A stretch of 64,000 nt of DNA, taken from Halichondria panicea. Taxonomy: Eukaryota > Porifera > Demospongiae > Suberitida > Halichondriidae. The first letter of the stretch is position 1. Each line of letters opens with the position of its first letter. The stretch is taken from NCBI RefSeq assembly GCF_963675165.1, contig NC_087384.1:217001-281000 (forward strand), read 5' to 3'. Below the pieces are notes generated by a model. It saw only the letters and a list, made by a program, of their open reading frames with translations, did not search any database and was not told the origin of the DNA. Positions 1 through 12,900 of the stretch are shown piece after piece. Position numbers and translations under genes: made by a program.

Positions 1-1783
<1,783 letters not shown>

Positions 1784-2431
1784 TCCACACACACGATCAC
1801 CTGAGTCGAGTGCTTGCTAGAAAAAAAGAACTTATTATTTCATAGGATTGTGTATTCTGTTATAAACGTACCTTGTGATTAATAGCAAATGTTGCTTAGT
1901 TCATTATTATAATATTATTATAGGTAGGTTTTCTTAATACTGGAATTGGCATATTGAACGCACGATTGACGGACATTGCTTATTTGCTAAAGATTTTAGC
2001 AGTTTTAGGAAATGTTTGTGTTACACAGAAAAAAGTTCTATCGTTATATCTATTAATTATTATTGTTGCATTTATGATGTCGTTATTTTCTGCTGCATGT
2101 GTAATTATTAATGCATGTGAATTTTTAGCCTCCTTCACAAGGCCTCTCTTCGAGGAAGAGCGGCCTGGGATCGAGGCTAGTGAATTTTATTCTAGGCATG
2201 GTAGTGCAGCCACGCCTACTTTATCTGCGCTTTATCTAGAACTGGCTGCATACAAGTGGATGTTCTCCTGGTGGTGATATCGGTGCCTCCTGGATACCCT
2301 AGCCTGCCATCGCGTGTGGAATAGTCTCAAGAATGTTCATATGTACAGATAAATCAACTGGCAGCTTTTAAGCTTAAGTGTGTCACATTTAGTAACCTTT
2401 TGAGACCCATCAAGATCGTGCTACGCTAAGA
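1784..2431. other. Intergenic spacer, clathrin to SETD1
   Basis: This spacer holds the clathrin 3' UTR, an AT-rich stretch and, at about 2128-2176, a short hairpin repeat related to others in the window. An open frame at 1954-2277 has no recognisable protein and no splice support. The SETD1 promoter should lie in the last few hundred bases, but I see no clear core element. Confidence 0.6.
2128..2176. repeat. Short hairpin repeat (GGCCTGG..TCGAGGCTA family)
   Basis: The segment begins AGCCTCCTTCACAAGGCC and ends GCGGCCTGGGATCGAGGCTA. It matches, in reverse orientation, the copy at 33434-33487. The second half carries the GGCCTGGAATCGAGGCTA terminus shared with copies at 47893, 48829 and 49753. 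It is probably a very short non-autonomous inverted-repeat element. Confidence 0.6.
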
Positions 2432-5400
2432 ATGGCTGCAAATGATGCTGGGCAAAAGAAAAGAAACAACTACAAACTTTTAGTCGATCCCGAGCTCAAA
2501 AAAGGCTCCAAAAAGATCTACAGAATCAACGGCAAAGACGTGCCAGGGGTGAGAGTGTGTGGTGTGCTCTATTTAGAAATTACCTTAAGCTTCCAAGCTT
2601 TTACATCCCACACACTAAAGCTTTGATACTCAGTCACTGTGCTATTAATGTGTGTGTGCTCTCTGTGCTGTTTTAGTTTCCATGCTCTGGTCCTCTGAGA
2701 GATCCTAGGACCCAGAAGACGGTCCTAGGAGGGGCTACTGGGACCTGTGTGAATATGAAGATACCCAGGTTCAAGGTACTAAGCTTGCACATACATGTAC
2801 ACTGTAGCTAGGCGGTCATTGGTTGCTGCATGTGTCTATATAACCACTTGCTCTCATTGATGGTGTTGTTGTTATCGATGCATAAACTATTATCGTATGT
2901 GTTGCCTGATAATAAATAGTTTCAACCTAGGGGAGGCTTATCAAACCACTGGGCACAGACTTTTCCCCTATATAAACATTTTTGTTTTAGTTGTTAATGG
3001 TTCCTGTGACATCTCTATATCTATTTGCACAGTATGACAGCTTCTGGGAGGGACCTTCACCAGAGAGAGATGTGTTCATCATCGGACTCAACGAGACAGC
3101 TGGTGGGTCTGCCCTGAGGGAGACGTGTGAGGAGGCCGCTCCTCTCAACTGTATCAAGCTGCATCGTCACCCCAAGACTAAGAGCTTCCTGGGTGCCGCT
3201 ACGGTGTGCTTTGAGGAGTGGGGTGGCGGGCGTAAGGCACTGGGTAGACTAGACGGAAAGATTGTGGGAGGATGCTATCTCGGAGCTGAGCTCGATGATA
3301 ATGGTGACTGACTTCATTTTAACACTGCATGTATGTGCTGGGTGCGCATTTTGAGAGTACTAGAGTTGGCTCTGTAACTAGAGTTCTGGTGATCCAAATT
3401 CAACGATTTTATGATTTTCTGAAAGCTTAGAAGTAGCCCGTTCAGATGGTATGCTCAATTCTCAAATTTGGAACAGGCCATAATTTCTTATTTTCGGGAA
3501 AATACCGTGGGCTATATAGCCCATGGTATTTTGTTAAAAACTGGCCCAAAATAGGCTTTTAATTTTAAGACACCATCTTAACGAGCTCATCATAAGCTTT
3601 CAGAAAATCATAAAATTAATGTGATTGGACCAACGAAACTAAAGTTATGGCCGTTCAAAGATGCTCTATTTAACGCTGCATCTGCTAGAGTAAACCAAGT
3701 AATCGAGTGTGTCATCATTATAGCCACAATGATTCTGCAGGAGACCACTTGAAGAAGTACTTGGACCCAGTGCTGAAGAACGTAGAGAAGAAGCCACGCA
3801 CACGTCCACCCTCTCAAGACGGACTTGGTATGGCTTCTGATTCCGATGACATGAGAACTCGAAACGACTCAATCTCTGAGAGCATTATCAGCGAATCTGA
3901 GATTGACTCAACAGTTCAAGCGATGACCCCGCTAACTCCCACCACCATTGTGAAGAAAGATTCAGATCCATTTGCAGTTCCATCTTCCGCTGCTACCAAG
4001 CTCTATCCATTCTCCAGTCTGCACATGCTCAGCGCGTCGACCACGCCCACTGAAGTGACATCATCACCGCGGACACAGTTCAATTCTCCATTCCCCATGA
4101 CACCGTCCAGTATTGATTCCGGTATATCGCTAAAAACCCACAGCAGCACTATTCTAAGTCCTGATGGAAGACGAAAACATTCGCAATCCTTTTCCCTCCC
4201 TCGTATCCCGAACACGCCCCCTCCTCCCCTACCCCCAGAGGAACAAGCGCCCCCTCTACCCCCTCAAGATTCAACTGCTCCTCCACCGCTCCCCCCGTTA
4301 CCGCCGGTTACCAAAGGGGGTGGGGCAATCGAAAACATCAGCTCGGACGAAGACGACAACAAAATCGAAGCTCTATCTCCAGTGAGTGAAATAACCCAGA
4401 AAGACGCTTTTGGTAATCCACACACCTTTGATCCCTCACTCGGTTTAAAATCACTCCTTGCCAGAAAAATGGACGGTAGCAATGTTATATCATCTCCATC
4501 TGGTGGACTTACTTCCAACTATGAAATAGAAGTCGAAGAAATCTCAGGAGACGAATCTCCAGTGATGGTCTATTTCGAACCGCTGGAAGTTGAGTGTATT
4601 TCAGATGATGATGAGATAGGCGGTGATGATATGGAAGTGTGCTCGGATGATGAAAGCTCTAATGTGATTGAAGTCAATGTGAAAGCCTCCATCTTTCCAG
4701 CACAAGAGCCGTTGTTGCCCCCTCCACGCATGATATTCCCACACCCGGGGTTTTTCCTCGATCCGTTTCGCCCACACCTTCCGTTCCTCCCACCACCCTC
4801 ACATCGTCACCACCCACACATCCCTCCTGGTGGTATGATTGGTCCCCATTTTCCCTCCCCACCGCCTCCTCGTCCGTTCCTCGAAGACCACATACCCCAG
4901 GCCAACGGATACTCGCGTAGACGCACAAACTTTGCACCGAGTCGATTGCTAAGCAAAGCAAAACTGTTTCGAAATCTTCCCTCTCCAAGAAACAAAAAAG
5001 ATGGCATTAGTCAGGACGTGTTGTTCAAAGCTTTGGATCAGTTGCGGATGATTGTGCTGAATGATGTACAGAAGAAGATAGTTGAGAGCTCTGCCTACCC
5101 AGTACTGGACAGCCACTGGGAGAAGAGACAGAAGGAGGTAGGTACATGTACAGTAGCTATGCAGTAGTCTACATGTGCTTTAGTGGCCTATAGTAGGTAT
5201 ACAGTAGCTTAATAGTGATGGCCTGTTTTAGATGTCTTACGTAAATTTAATTTATCTGTACTGTAGCCACAATATCTGGTAGCCATGTTAATATGCTCCA
5301 TTTGTATCTATGGTACATATTAGTGGCCTACCACTGATTCAATATTACCATCTTTGTACCCCCCCCCCCCCTCAGAAACAAGCCTTGTCAGATAAGACCA

Positions 5401-8400
5401 CTCAAGAGAGCAGCACTACTGATAAAGAGAAGACCTCACAACCTTTGCAACCCTATCGTCGTATGCTTCCAGGTATGAAGGTGAAGACAGACTCGGATAG
5501 AGAGCCAGAGGAAGTGGGCGGGGATAAGGATGACGCAGAGGATGAGGAGGAGCCTTCTCTGCCCACCCCCCGGAAGAGATTGATGAACTTCAAGATCCCA
5601 CTAGTTCGTGGCGTAGGTCAGCGGAGAGGTCAGTCCGCCACTGTGATCAGACGGAGGCTATTTGGTGGGAAAGGTGAGGAGTGTGAAGAGTGTGTGTGTG
5701 CGTGTGTGTGCTGTGTGATGTGTGCTGTTTGGGAGTTTACAAAAAGTAAAATTTGTGTGGGAGAAATTGTGTCCACTGTTCACGTTACTAGCTCAAACGA
5801 AATGCTCACTTAAATTAGCATGTACACAAATACTTTCTGCATTCTTTTACCTATTATACACATGTAGCTGATATAATTATTCTGTATTATAGTTACATAA
5901 TGTACATTACCATACACAGTCACTGAACTCTTCCCTCCTCTCCTCAGAAGAGCCACAGTCCAAGTCTCAGAAAGGTCTCCCACCATCAAAGACTTATGAT
6001 GAGTGCTCAGATATCAGTAGCGCTGAGGACTTTAGCTCTGGCTCAGACGAGGACAGTGACAGGTCATCAGATGCTGGCAGCTGGAACAGTGACAGGGACT
6101 CCAGTACAGAGCCAACCATGTGAGCTGTGTACAGTACATGTGTGTAGTGCATTTGTATATTAAAGTGTGATCTAGGCTAAAAGTGTTCTAAATGTTGTGA
6201 AGTACTAGAGGGACAGATTTAGACTGTACAGTACAGCAACATAATACTAACAGTTCTTGTTGAAAAAAATGTTTCTTGCATTAATGACATAATGATCCGT
6301 ATTTCTTAAGTTCAATTTCCCCAGCTAGCTGGAATGTTCTAGAGCTGGTTATCTGATGTACATCATTTTATTGTTGGCTTGTTTTCTTCAGCAATGACAG
6401 AGAAAAAGAATATCGTGCCATATTTGGAGACTCGAGTGACAGTGATAACTTCGAAAATTTCGTAACTACTCAGAACAAATCGAACAAACGACGCCATCCC
6501 TCGGGTAACCATAGCGACGAGTCCATTGAGGATACAGCTCCTCCAAAAAAGAAGCGAGCAGGAATCAAATTGAAAGGAAAAACGCCGAAAACTCGAAAGA
6601 AACAGCAACGAAAAGGACACGATTTTGCAACAGATGATGAGCAACCGACATCATTGGACAAAGAAAATCTGGAAAGAATTGACCGAGTCATCAAGCAAGG
6701 TCATCCACCGAAACCCAAATACAAGAAGCGAACGGAAATTGCTGAAGAGGCGATATTTGTTGAGTACTTGAGTGTTGGCCCAGGCAAGGAGGATGTGCAG
6801 ATGTTCAAGCTGGCACTAGCACGGCTGATAGGAGAAGGGGAGGAGCTTGTGACGGGAGTGCACTGGGCACACTATCCTGATGATATCCTCTGTGTGTGTG
6901 TGTGTGGGTGTGGGTGGGTTGTGTGTGTGTGTGGGGGGGGGGTGGGTTGTGTGTGGGGGTGGGTTGTGTGTGTGTGTGGGTGTGTGTGTGTGTGTGGGTG
7001 GGTGGGTGGGTGGGTGTGTGTGTACATACATTTTGTAGCTCTTAATCACATTTGCTTTAGCCCCAGATTCCCAGTTCATTTTGTCAAGGCTAGGTACCTT
7101 AATATTACATGAATTACAAGTACATGTGCGTCTGTAAAGCTTCATTGATGTTTCTTTGACTGAATTGTTCACCACCTCGTCCTCTCAAACGAGAGCCACC
7201 CACCAAAAGAAGGCGTGGCACTGTCTCTGGTGAACCCGCAGATCATGTGACAGGATGTGCTCGCTCCGAGGGCTACTATAAGATTACCATGAGAGAGAAG
7301 GTCAAGTACCTCCCACACCATCGACTCAAGAATACAACACAAAGGAGCTCAGATGTCAAGGTCAGATTGTAGTACCATCTCTATCCTTTCAGCTGCTATA
7401 ACTTGAATTCCGTGGATCCAATGTCAACAATTTTATAATTTTCTGAAAGCTTAGAAAAATACCTTTCAAATGGTGTCATCAAAAATCATATTTAAGAGAT
7501 AAAAGTATTTGCCGATACTGTGGATAATAGCCCATGGTCCAAGGCCGAAAAATGACAAATTAGGGCCCCGAAAAAATGTTGGATAGCAACACATCATTTG
7601 AAAGGTCTCTTTCTAAGCTTTCAAAAAATCCTAAAATTTTTGACATTGGATCAACGATACTCAAGTTAAGGCTGTTGAAAGATGTTCAGCTACACTCTGT
7701 TCATTCAATAGTTTGGGGATTCTTTCGGCTGCCATAACTTGAATTCTATGGATCCAACGTCAAATTTTTGAGGATTTTCTGAAAGCTTAGAAAAAAATTG
7801 TTCAAATGGTGTCATCAAAAATCATATTTGAGAGATAAAAGTATTTGCCAATTTGCCGATACCATGGATAATAGCCCATGGTCCAAGGCCGAAAAATGAC
7901 AAATTAGGGCCCCAAAAAAATTTTTAATTTCAACACATCAATTGAAAGGTCTCTTTCTAAGCTTTCAGAAAATCCTAAAATTTTTGACGTTGGATCAACA
8001 ATACTCAAGTTATGGCTGTTGAAAGATGTAAAATTATAATAGTAGAACCTTCATGCAGTGCCTTGCTTTACTATTATACTACAATCTCACTATTCCCCTG
8101 TGGTACTGTCCTGCAGAGTAAGAGCAGTGGTCGAGTGAACAGGGCCAACCAGAGGAAGTTGGCCTCTCTCTTCAGTGCTGGGGACGTATCCAGTGACCTG
8201 GCCAAGTACAACCAACTCAAGGTGTGTGTTCTAATGTACACACTTCATATACTGCCTGTAGTATATGCAGCATTAGTTGAGCTGTGAGCAAAGTACAGAG
8301 CCTTGGCTAACAATGTGTATGTACAACTGAACTCTGCTGTTGAGTAAGGCCGTAGTTTGTGTTCAGATTGTCCTATTTCAAAACTAATTGATGCATTCAA

Positions 8401-9249
8401 TAGCTCTCAGAATTACCTTTCCAATGGTGTGCTTAGATACAAGGTTCTGTAATTATTATAACTAAAGCTGTTCTGTGTGTATACATGGCTATCCTCGTAC
8501 AGGCAAGAAAGAAGCAGCTCAAGTTTGCCAAGTCCACTATTCACAATTGGGGCCTCTTTGCGATGGAGAGTATAGCAGCTGACGAGATGATCATTGAGTA
8601 CGTAGGTCAGATGGTACGACAAGCCGTGGCAGACGAGAGGGAGAAGAGATACGAGGCAGCTGGTATAGGAAGCAGCTATCTGTTCCGGGTGGACCATGAT
8701 TACATCATCGATGCCACCAGACAAGGGAACCTGGCTAGATTCATCAACCATTGCTGCGATGTAAGTATACACTTCATTACCGTTGATACAATGTCAAAAA
8801 TATGATTTTCTGAAAGCTTAGAAAGAAACCTGGTGTACTTAATTCTCAAAATTTCGTTGGGGCCATAATTTGTCATTTTTCGGCCTTGGACCATGGTATG
8901 GTCAAATTGGAGAAAGTTTCTATATAATTATGTGTTTACCTTAGATATGTGTTTACCTTAGATATGTGTGCCAGCAACGAAGGGAATACAGGCAGGAAAT
9001 TATGTATACTGTATCACACTAGAATATCGGATATATATTTGTGCATAAGCCCCCCCCCCCCACACACACACACAGCCCAACTGTTACGCCAAGGTGATCA
9101 CTGTTGGAGTTCTAAAGAAGATTGTTATCTACTCCAAGAGGGACATTGCCTTAGGAGAAGAGATCACGTACGACTACAAGTTCCCTATAGAAGACGAGAA
9201 AATCCCGTGCCTATGTGGAGCACCGATGTGCCGAGGGGCATTGAATTGA
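2432..9249 (+). CDS. SETD1: SET1-type histone H3-K4 methyltransferase
   Basis: This is the catalytic subunit of a COMPASS-type complex, which methylates lysine 4 of histone H3 in chromatin. Eleven exons fit: 2432-2548, 2677-2775, 3033-3303, 3741-5137, 5376-5673, 5948-6119, 6392-6893, 7196-7360, 8117-8221, 8503-8760 and 9076-9249. They total 1186 codons in frame. The order is: N-terminal [13 protein letters not shown] motif; RRM in exons 2-3 ([20 protein letters not shown]); a long Pro-rich and acidic low-complexity middle; N-SET region ([14 protein letters not shown]); SET domain ([58 protein letters not shown]); and post-[13 protein letters not shown], ending in Asn. Substrate-site residues of the SET core are present. 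The exon 7/8 junction is the least certain, because the donor lies at the start of a GT repeat. Introns hold several palindromic repeats. The start is the first ATG, just before the conserved N-terminal motif. Confidence 0.97.
3362..3682. repeat. Palindromic MITE-like element, copy A
   Basis: The element lies in SETD1 intron 3. The left end (AACTAGAGTTCTGGTGATCC..TTTTATGATTTTCTGAAAGCTTA) is the imperfect reverse complement of the right end (TAAGCTTTCAGAAAATCATAAAA..GGACCAACGAAACTAAAGTTATGG). The centre is itself palindromic around GGGCTATATAGCCCATGG. Near-identical copies occur at 28849 and 37240, and another subfamily at 7383 and 7722. No coding capacity is seen. Confidence 0.75.
6894..7022 (+). 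repeat. GT/GGGT simple repeat at a splice donor
   Basis: A (GT)n tract mixed with GGGT and runs of G begins exactly at the presumed donor of SETD1 exon 7. Any of several GT dinucleotides could serve as donor; only one in three keeps the frame with the next exon (CCACCCACCAAAAGAAGG at 7196). Confidence 0.8.
7383..8030. repeat. Palindromic MITE-like elements, copies B1 and B2 in tandem
   Basis: Two copies of one subfamily lie head to tail in SETD1 intron 8, at about 7383-7692 and 7722-8030. Each starts TAACTTGAATTC.. GGATCCAA.., has TTTTCTGAAAGCTTAGAAA on the left and TTTCTAAGCTTTCA on the right, and a centre containing GGATAATAGCCCATGGTCC. They share layout with copy A but differ in the inner sequence. 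Confidence 0.75.
8775..8905. repeat. Palindromic MITE-like element, half copy
   Basis: In SETD1 intron 10 the sequence TTGATACAATGTCAAAAATATGATTTTCTGAAAGCTTAGAAAG is the left arm of the same family, followed by CTCAAAATTTCG..GGCCATAATTTGTC and a centre-like GGACCATGGTATGG. The right arm is missing. Confidence 0.6.
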
Positions 9250-9635
9250 TCATGTGCTGAGCTCTATGTTGTCATGTGACTGACTCTCATATACTGATTG
9301 CTATATATATTGTCATGCAGATTACCTCATGCTCAGCAGCATGCATACAGTGGCTCTCATCTGCGTGGTTTGTATGGTCATTTCTATTAATAAAACACCT
9401 CACCATTAAAATTGTATTATATATATATCAACAAATGAAGTCTGACATCGCGTGTATATTTTACATGCCATGAATTAAGACAAATTAATAAAACTAGACA
9501 ATAAAATGGTATTTGAGAGCATGTACATGTACAACACCATAAAGCAATCAAGGTGTGAGGTTTAAACTATCCTAAAATACAACTATATACACAGTTAATT
9601 CAGTCACATGATAGTCACATGTACAAGCGAGTGGC
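9250..9635. other. Convergent 3' region, SETD1 and paxillin
   Basis: The two genes end toward each other here. The stretch is AT-rich 3' UTR with AATAAA motifs; nothing else is evident. Confidence 0.6.
9389..9394 (+). promoter_or_regulatory. Poly(A) signal AATAAA for SETD1
   Basis: AATAAA lies 140 bases after the SETD1 stop codon, a normal distance for a short 3' UTR. A second AATAAA follows near 9486. Confidence 0.5.
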
Positions 9636-9919
9636 TCAGCCAAAGAGCTTGATGAAGCAAGGCTGGCAGTAGGGGTTGTGACGATGCTCCTTGAAGGTCC
9701 CCTTGTTGAGTAGCTTGAGGCAGAAGGCACAGGTGAAGTGCTCAGGGTGCCATTTCTTGCCCATCGCCGTGATACACTTACCTACACAGGACAAAAGAAG
9801 ATGGTAATAAACTATGGCAATTAACCAATGATAAGAAATGCAATAAATAGAATATGCCTACTGTTTCTAGAAATACATACTACATAATGTATATGCTATA
9901 ATTATCGTACAGTGTGTGG

Positions 9920-9993
<74 letters not shown>

Positions 9994-12900
9994 ACCATCC
10001 AAAACACAGTATTCAGTATTATGCTTATTTTGAAAATATTTATTAGGAGAAGTGCTGTACACTTATAGCTCCATACTTAAGGTACTTCTACACAGCTACG
10101 TGTACTTGCCAGTGACGGGTTTCTGACAGCTGGCACAGAGTGTTCCCCTGGAGGCATGATAATGGATCTCACAGTGGGGCTCCCCCTCGTGCTCGAAGTA
10201 GTTGCCACGAGGAAACGTCACCTGGCACACCTGGATGAGGTGGGATAGGTGTAGAATGTGCGTAAGCGTGATCATAGATGCTTTAGTTTTAGATCAAGAG
10301 CATGGGTTTCAGAGAGAATAGACAGCCCCAGACATGCACACCTTGTAGGTACATGTACCATAAAAACAGTTGCAAATGTGCAGATAGCCATCACTCCTGA
10401 TAACAGTAGTATACAAGAAGAGTGGTTTGCTTTCAACTACAAGTAGTAAGTACATAATGACATCATCCCCCGCCCCCTCACCACCACCACCGCCCCCTCA
10501 CCTTGCAGGAGAAGCACTCTGGATGCCACTGTGCATTCATGGCCGTGATGAAGCCCTCCATGATGGATCTATCACACCTCTTGCAACGAGGAGCATACTT
10601 CTCATAATAGCACTCCCGACAAAATGCCTTGGAGTCTTTCTCGTGGAATCCCTCGGGTCCAAAGTGCTTCCCACACAACGTGCAGAAGAAATGCTCCGGG
10701 TGCCAGGTCTTGTCCAGGGCACGCATCACTCGCTGTGTGGTGTGTGTGTGGTGTGTGGGGGGAGGGTGGTGGTGAATCTATACACATAGTAAATATACTA
10801 TGTACATGTATAAACCATACGGTTGTCTCAATACTTGCTGAAAGTAAAAGTTGTTTGTTGAAACTCAAAACACGCTTTGAACTATGGCAACCATGGATAG
10901 AAGTTACAACAGGAACATTTCCCCAAAATCAACTAATCTGCTGACAAATGCTGTGCCATTCCTGATAAATGTGAAACGAACTACAGCTGCGTACAGGTAC
11001 ATGTAGTTACTGTATCTATAGTGTATCACATTCAATAGTACCTCAAGAATAGGGCCATTGCAGTAGGCACAGCGAGGTGCAAACAGCTCATGGTAGTCCT
11101 TCTCACAATAAGGACGGCCATCGGACTCATAATAGGTCACATGACCTAGTTCCATCTCACATACAGCACACGTGAAATGCTCCGGATGCCATTGTCTGCC
11201 CAGGGCACTGACAACCTTGGCCAGTATCTGTTTGTTGCATGCTGCACACACACCCTTTGCAGTGGTGCTGACGCCGTGGCGATGAGTCATCTCTTGATCT
11301 AGAGAGCCCAACATGGAGCTGAGATCATCCATAGCAGACTTGGGGATAGCTTCACTTCCACCAACCCTGGACGGAGGAAATATTTAAAATTTATGGATTA
11401 CAGAACTACTGTCTTGTATATATAATTACATATATAAGCAGACCATTGGAAATGAGAGCTATTGAATGCATCAAATATAATTGATATTGGACAGTCTGAA
11501 CACAAATTACGGGCTCTCAAAGATAGCTACCAAAACGACTGTACAGTAGATCTCATGCTGCAAACTGTTCTCACCTGCTGTTAGCGCCGGCATCATTCGG
11601 CTCGAACTTTGACAAGTTTTGCATGAGTTCATCCAGTTCCATGGTTGCAGTAGATGCCGTGATGTTGATACGCTTGCTGCCACTATCTGTCGCATCTCTC
11701 TCTATGGGTCTTCCCCCGCCCACCTGATCCTCCACCTCACTCAGCTCATCAATAAGGTCTGTCACGGATGGTCGAGCAGCCGGGGCATCAGATTTAACAG
11801 CCTTGGGTAGTTGCTCAGCTGTGTGTGTGTGTGTGGGTGGTGTGTGGTGTGTGGGGGGCCATTATTTTACGAGAGTACCACAAAAAGCAATATCAGTTTT
11901 TCCCTAGAGTAATATCAAATTTCATTCTACACACTTTTGGGACTGCTCCCACTCGGCGGTTGTTCAGTGACCTTTGACCCTCTCCTACTGCGGCTAAAAA
12001 TGGACCGTGATTTCTCAAGAATCTTTGACCCTCGTCTACTGCTACCAGCAGAATGTGATGTCTCAGTGACCTTTGATCCTCGCCTACTACTATCAGCAGA
12101 ATGTGATGTCTTGGTGACCTTCGACCGCCGTCTACTATTATCAGCAGAATGTGATGTCTCGGTGACCTTTGACCCTCGTCTACTACTACCAACAGAATGT
12201 GATGTCTTTGCGGCCTTTGAACTCTTTTTAGGGTCAACATCTTCATCAGCTAGACCAACTTTATCAAGATCAAGGTCTAGTGACATGGCATACAGCTTCT
12301 TATGAAGAACTTTAGCATCTTCGAGGAGAAACTCAAGAGAGCTAAACCGACCAAATTTTTGATTGCTGATGCTCATAATTTCGCTGGTAAGAGGCTCTTC
12401 TTGTTTGAAAGTTGGTTGCATAGCAATGTTCTGAACAGTAGCCCTGCGTTGCCTAACAGAAGGAAGAGTGGAGTGGAGTGGTTGTACAGTAGCCCTGCGT
12501 TGCCTAGCAGAGGGGAGGGTAGAGGGGAGTGGCTGTATCGTAGTAGAAGGGATGGTGGAAGGGAGGTTGGAAGGAAGGGGTTGTACAGTTGCAGAAGGAA
12601 GGTTGGAGTGGAGTGGTTGTATGGTAGCCCTGCGTTGCCTAGCAGAGTGGAGTGTACTGGTTGAGTGTCTCTTCCCATAACCAGGCAGTGTGGCCATGCT
12701 TGGAGTAGTGGAGTCTCTTGGTGTGCTGATTTAGAAGTTACTTTAGGAGAACAATACACATAGGAACTACACACAAGTAGCTATATCATCAACAATTCTA
12801 CAGCATACTAACAGGTAAATGGTTAGCTAGTAAACTAAGCAAGTTCTATGACTATAGTCCACACTGTTTAAAATCACAGCTTAAAGTTTGTAGCTATTAC

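Noticed and set aside
1954-2277. 107-codon frame after clathrin
   Set aside because: It is AT-rich with a hydrophobic random-looking product, overlaps a hairpin repeat, and has no homologue that I recognise.
3707-3740. Start of the 486-codon SETD1 frame as an independent gene
   Set aside because: The frame is exon 4 of SETD1; the ATG lies in intron sequence before the CAG acceptor.
12373-12774. 133-codon frame overlapping the RRGS-repeat frame
   Set aside because: It is a shadow in another frame of the Pro/Leu-rich repeats, and its phase does not fit the paxillin exons.
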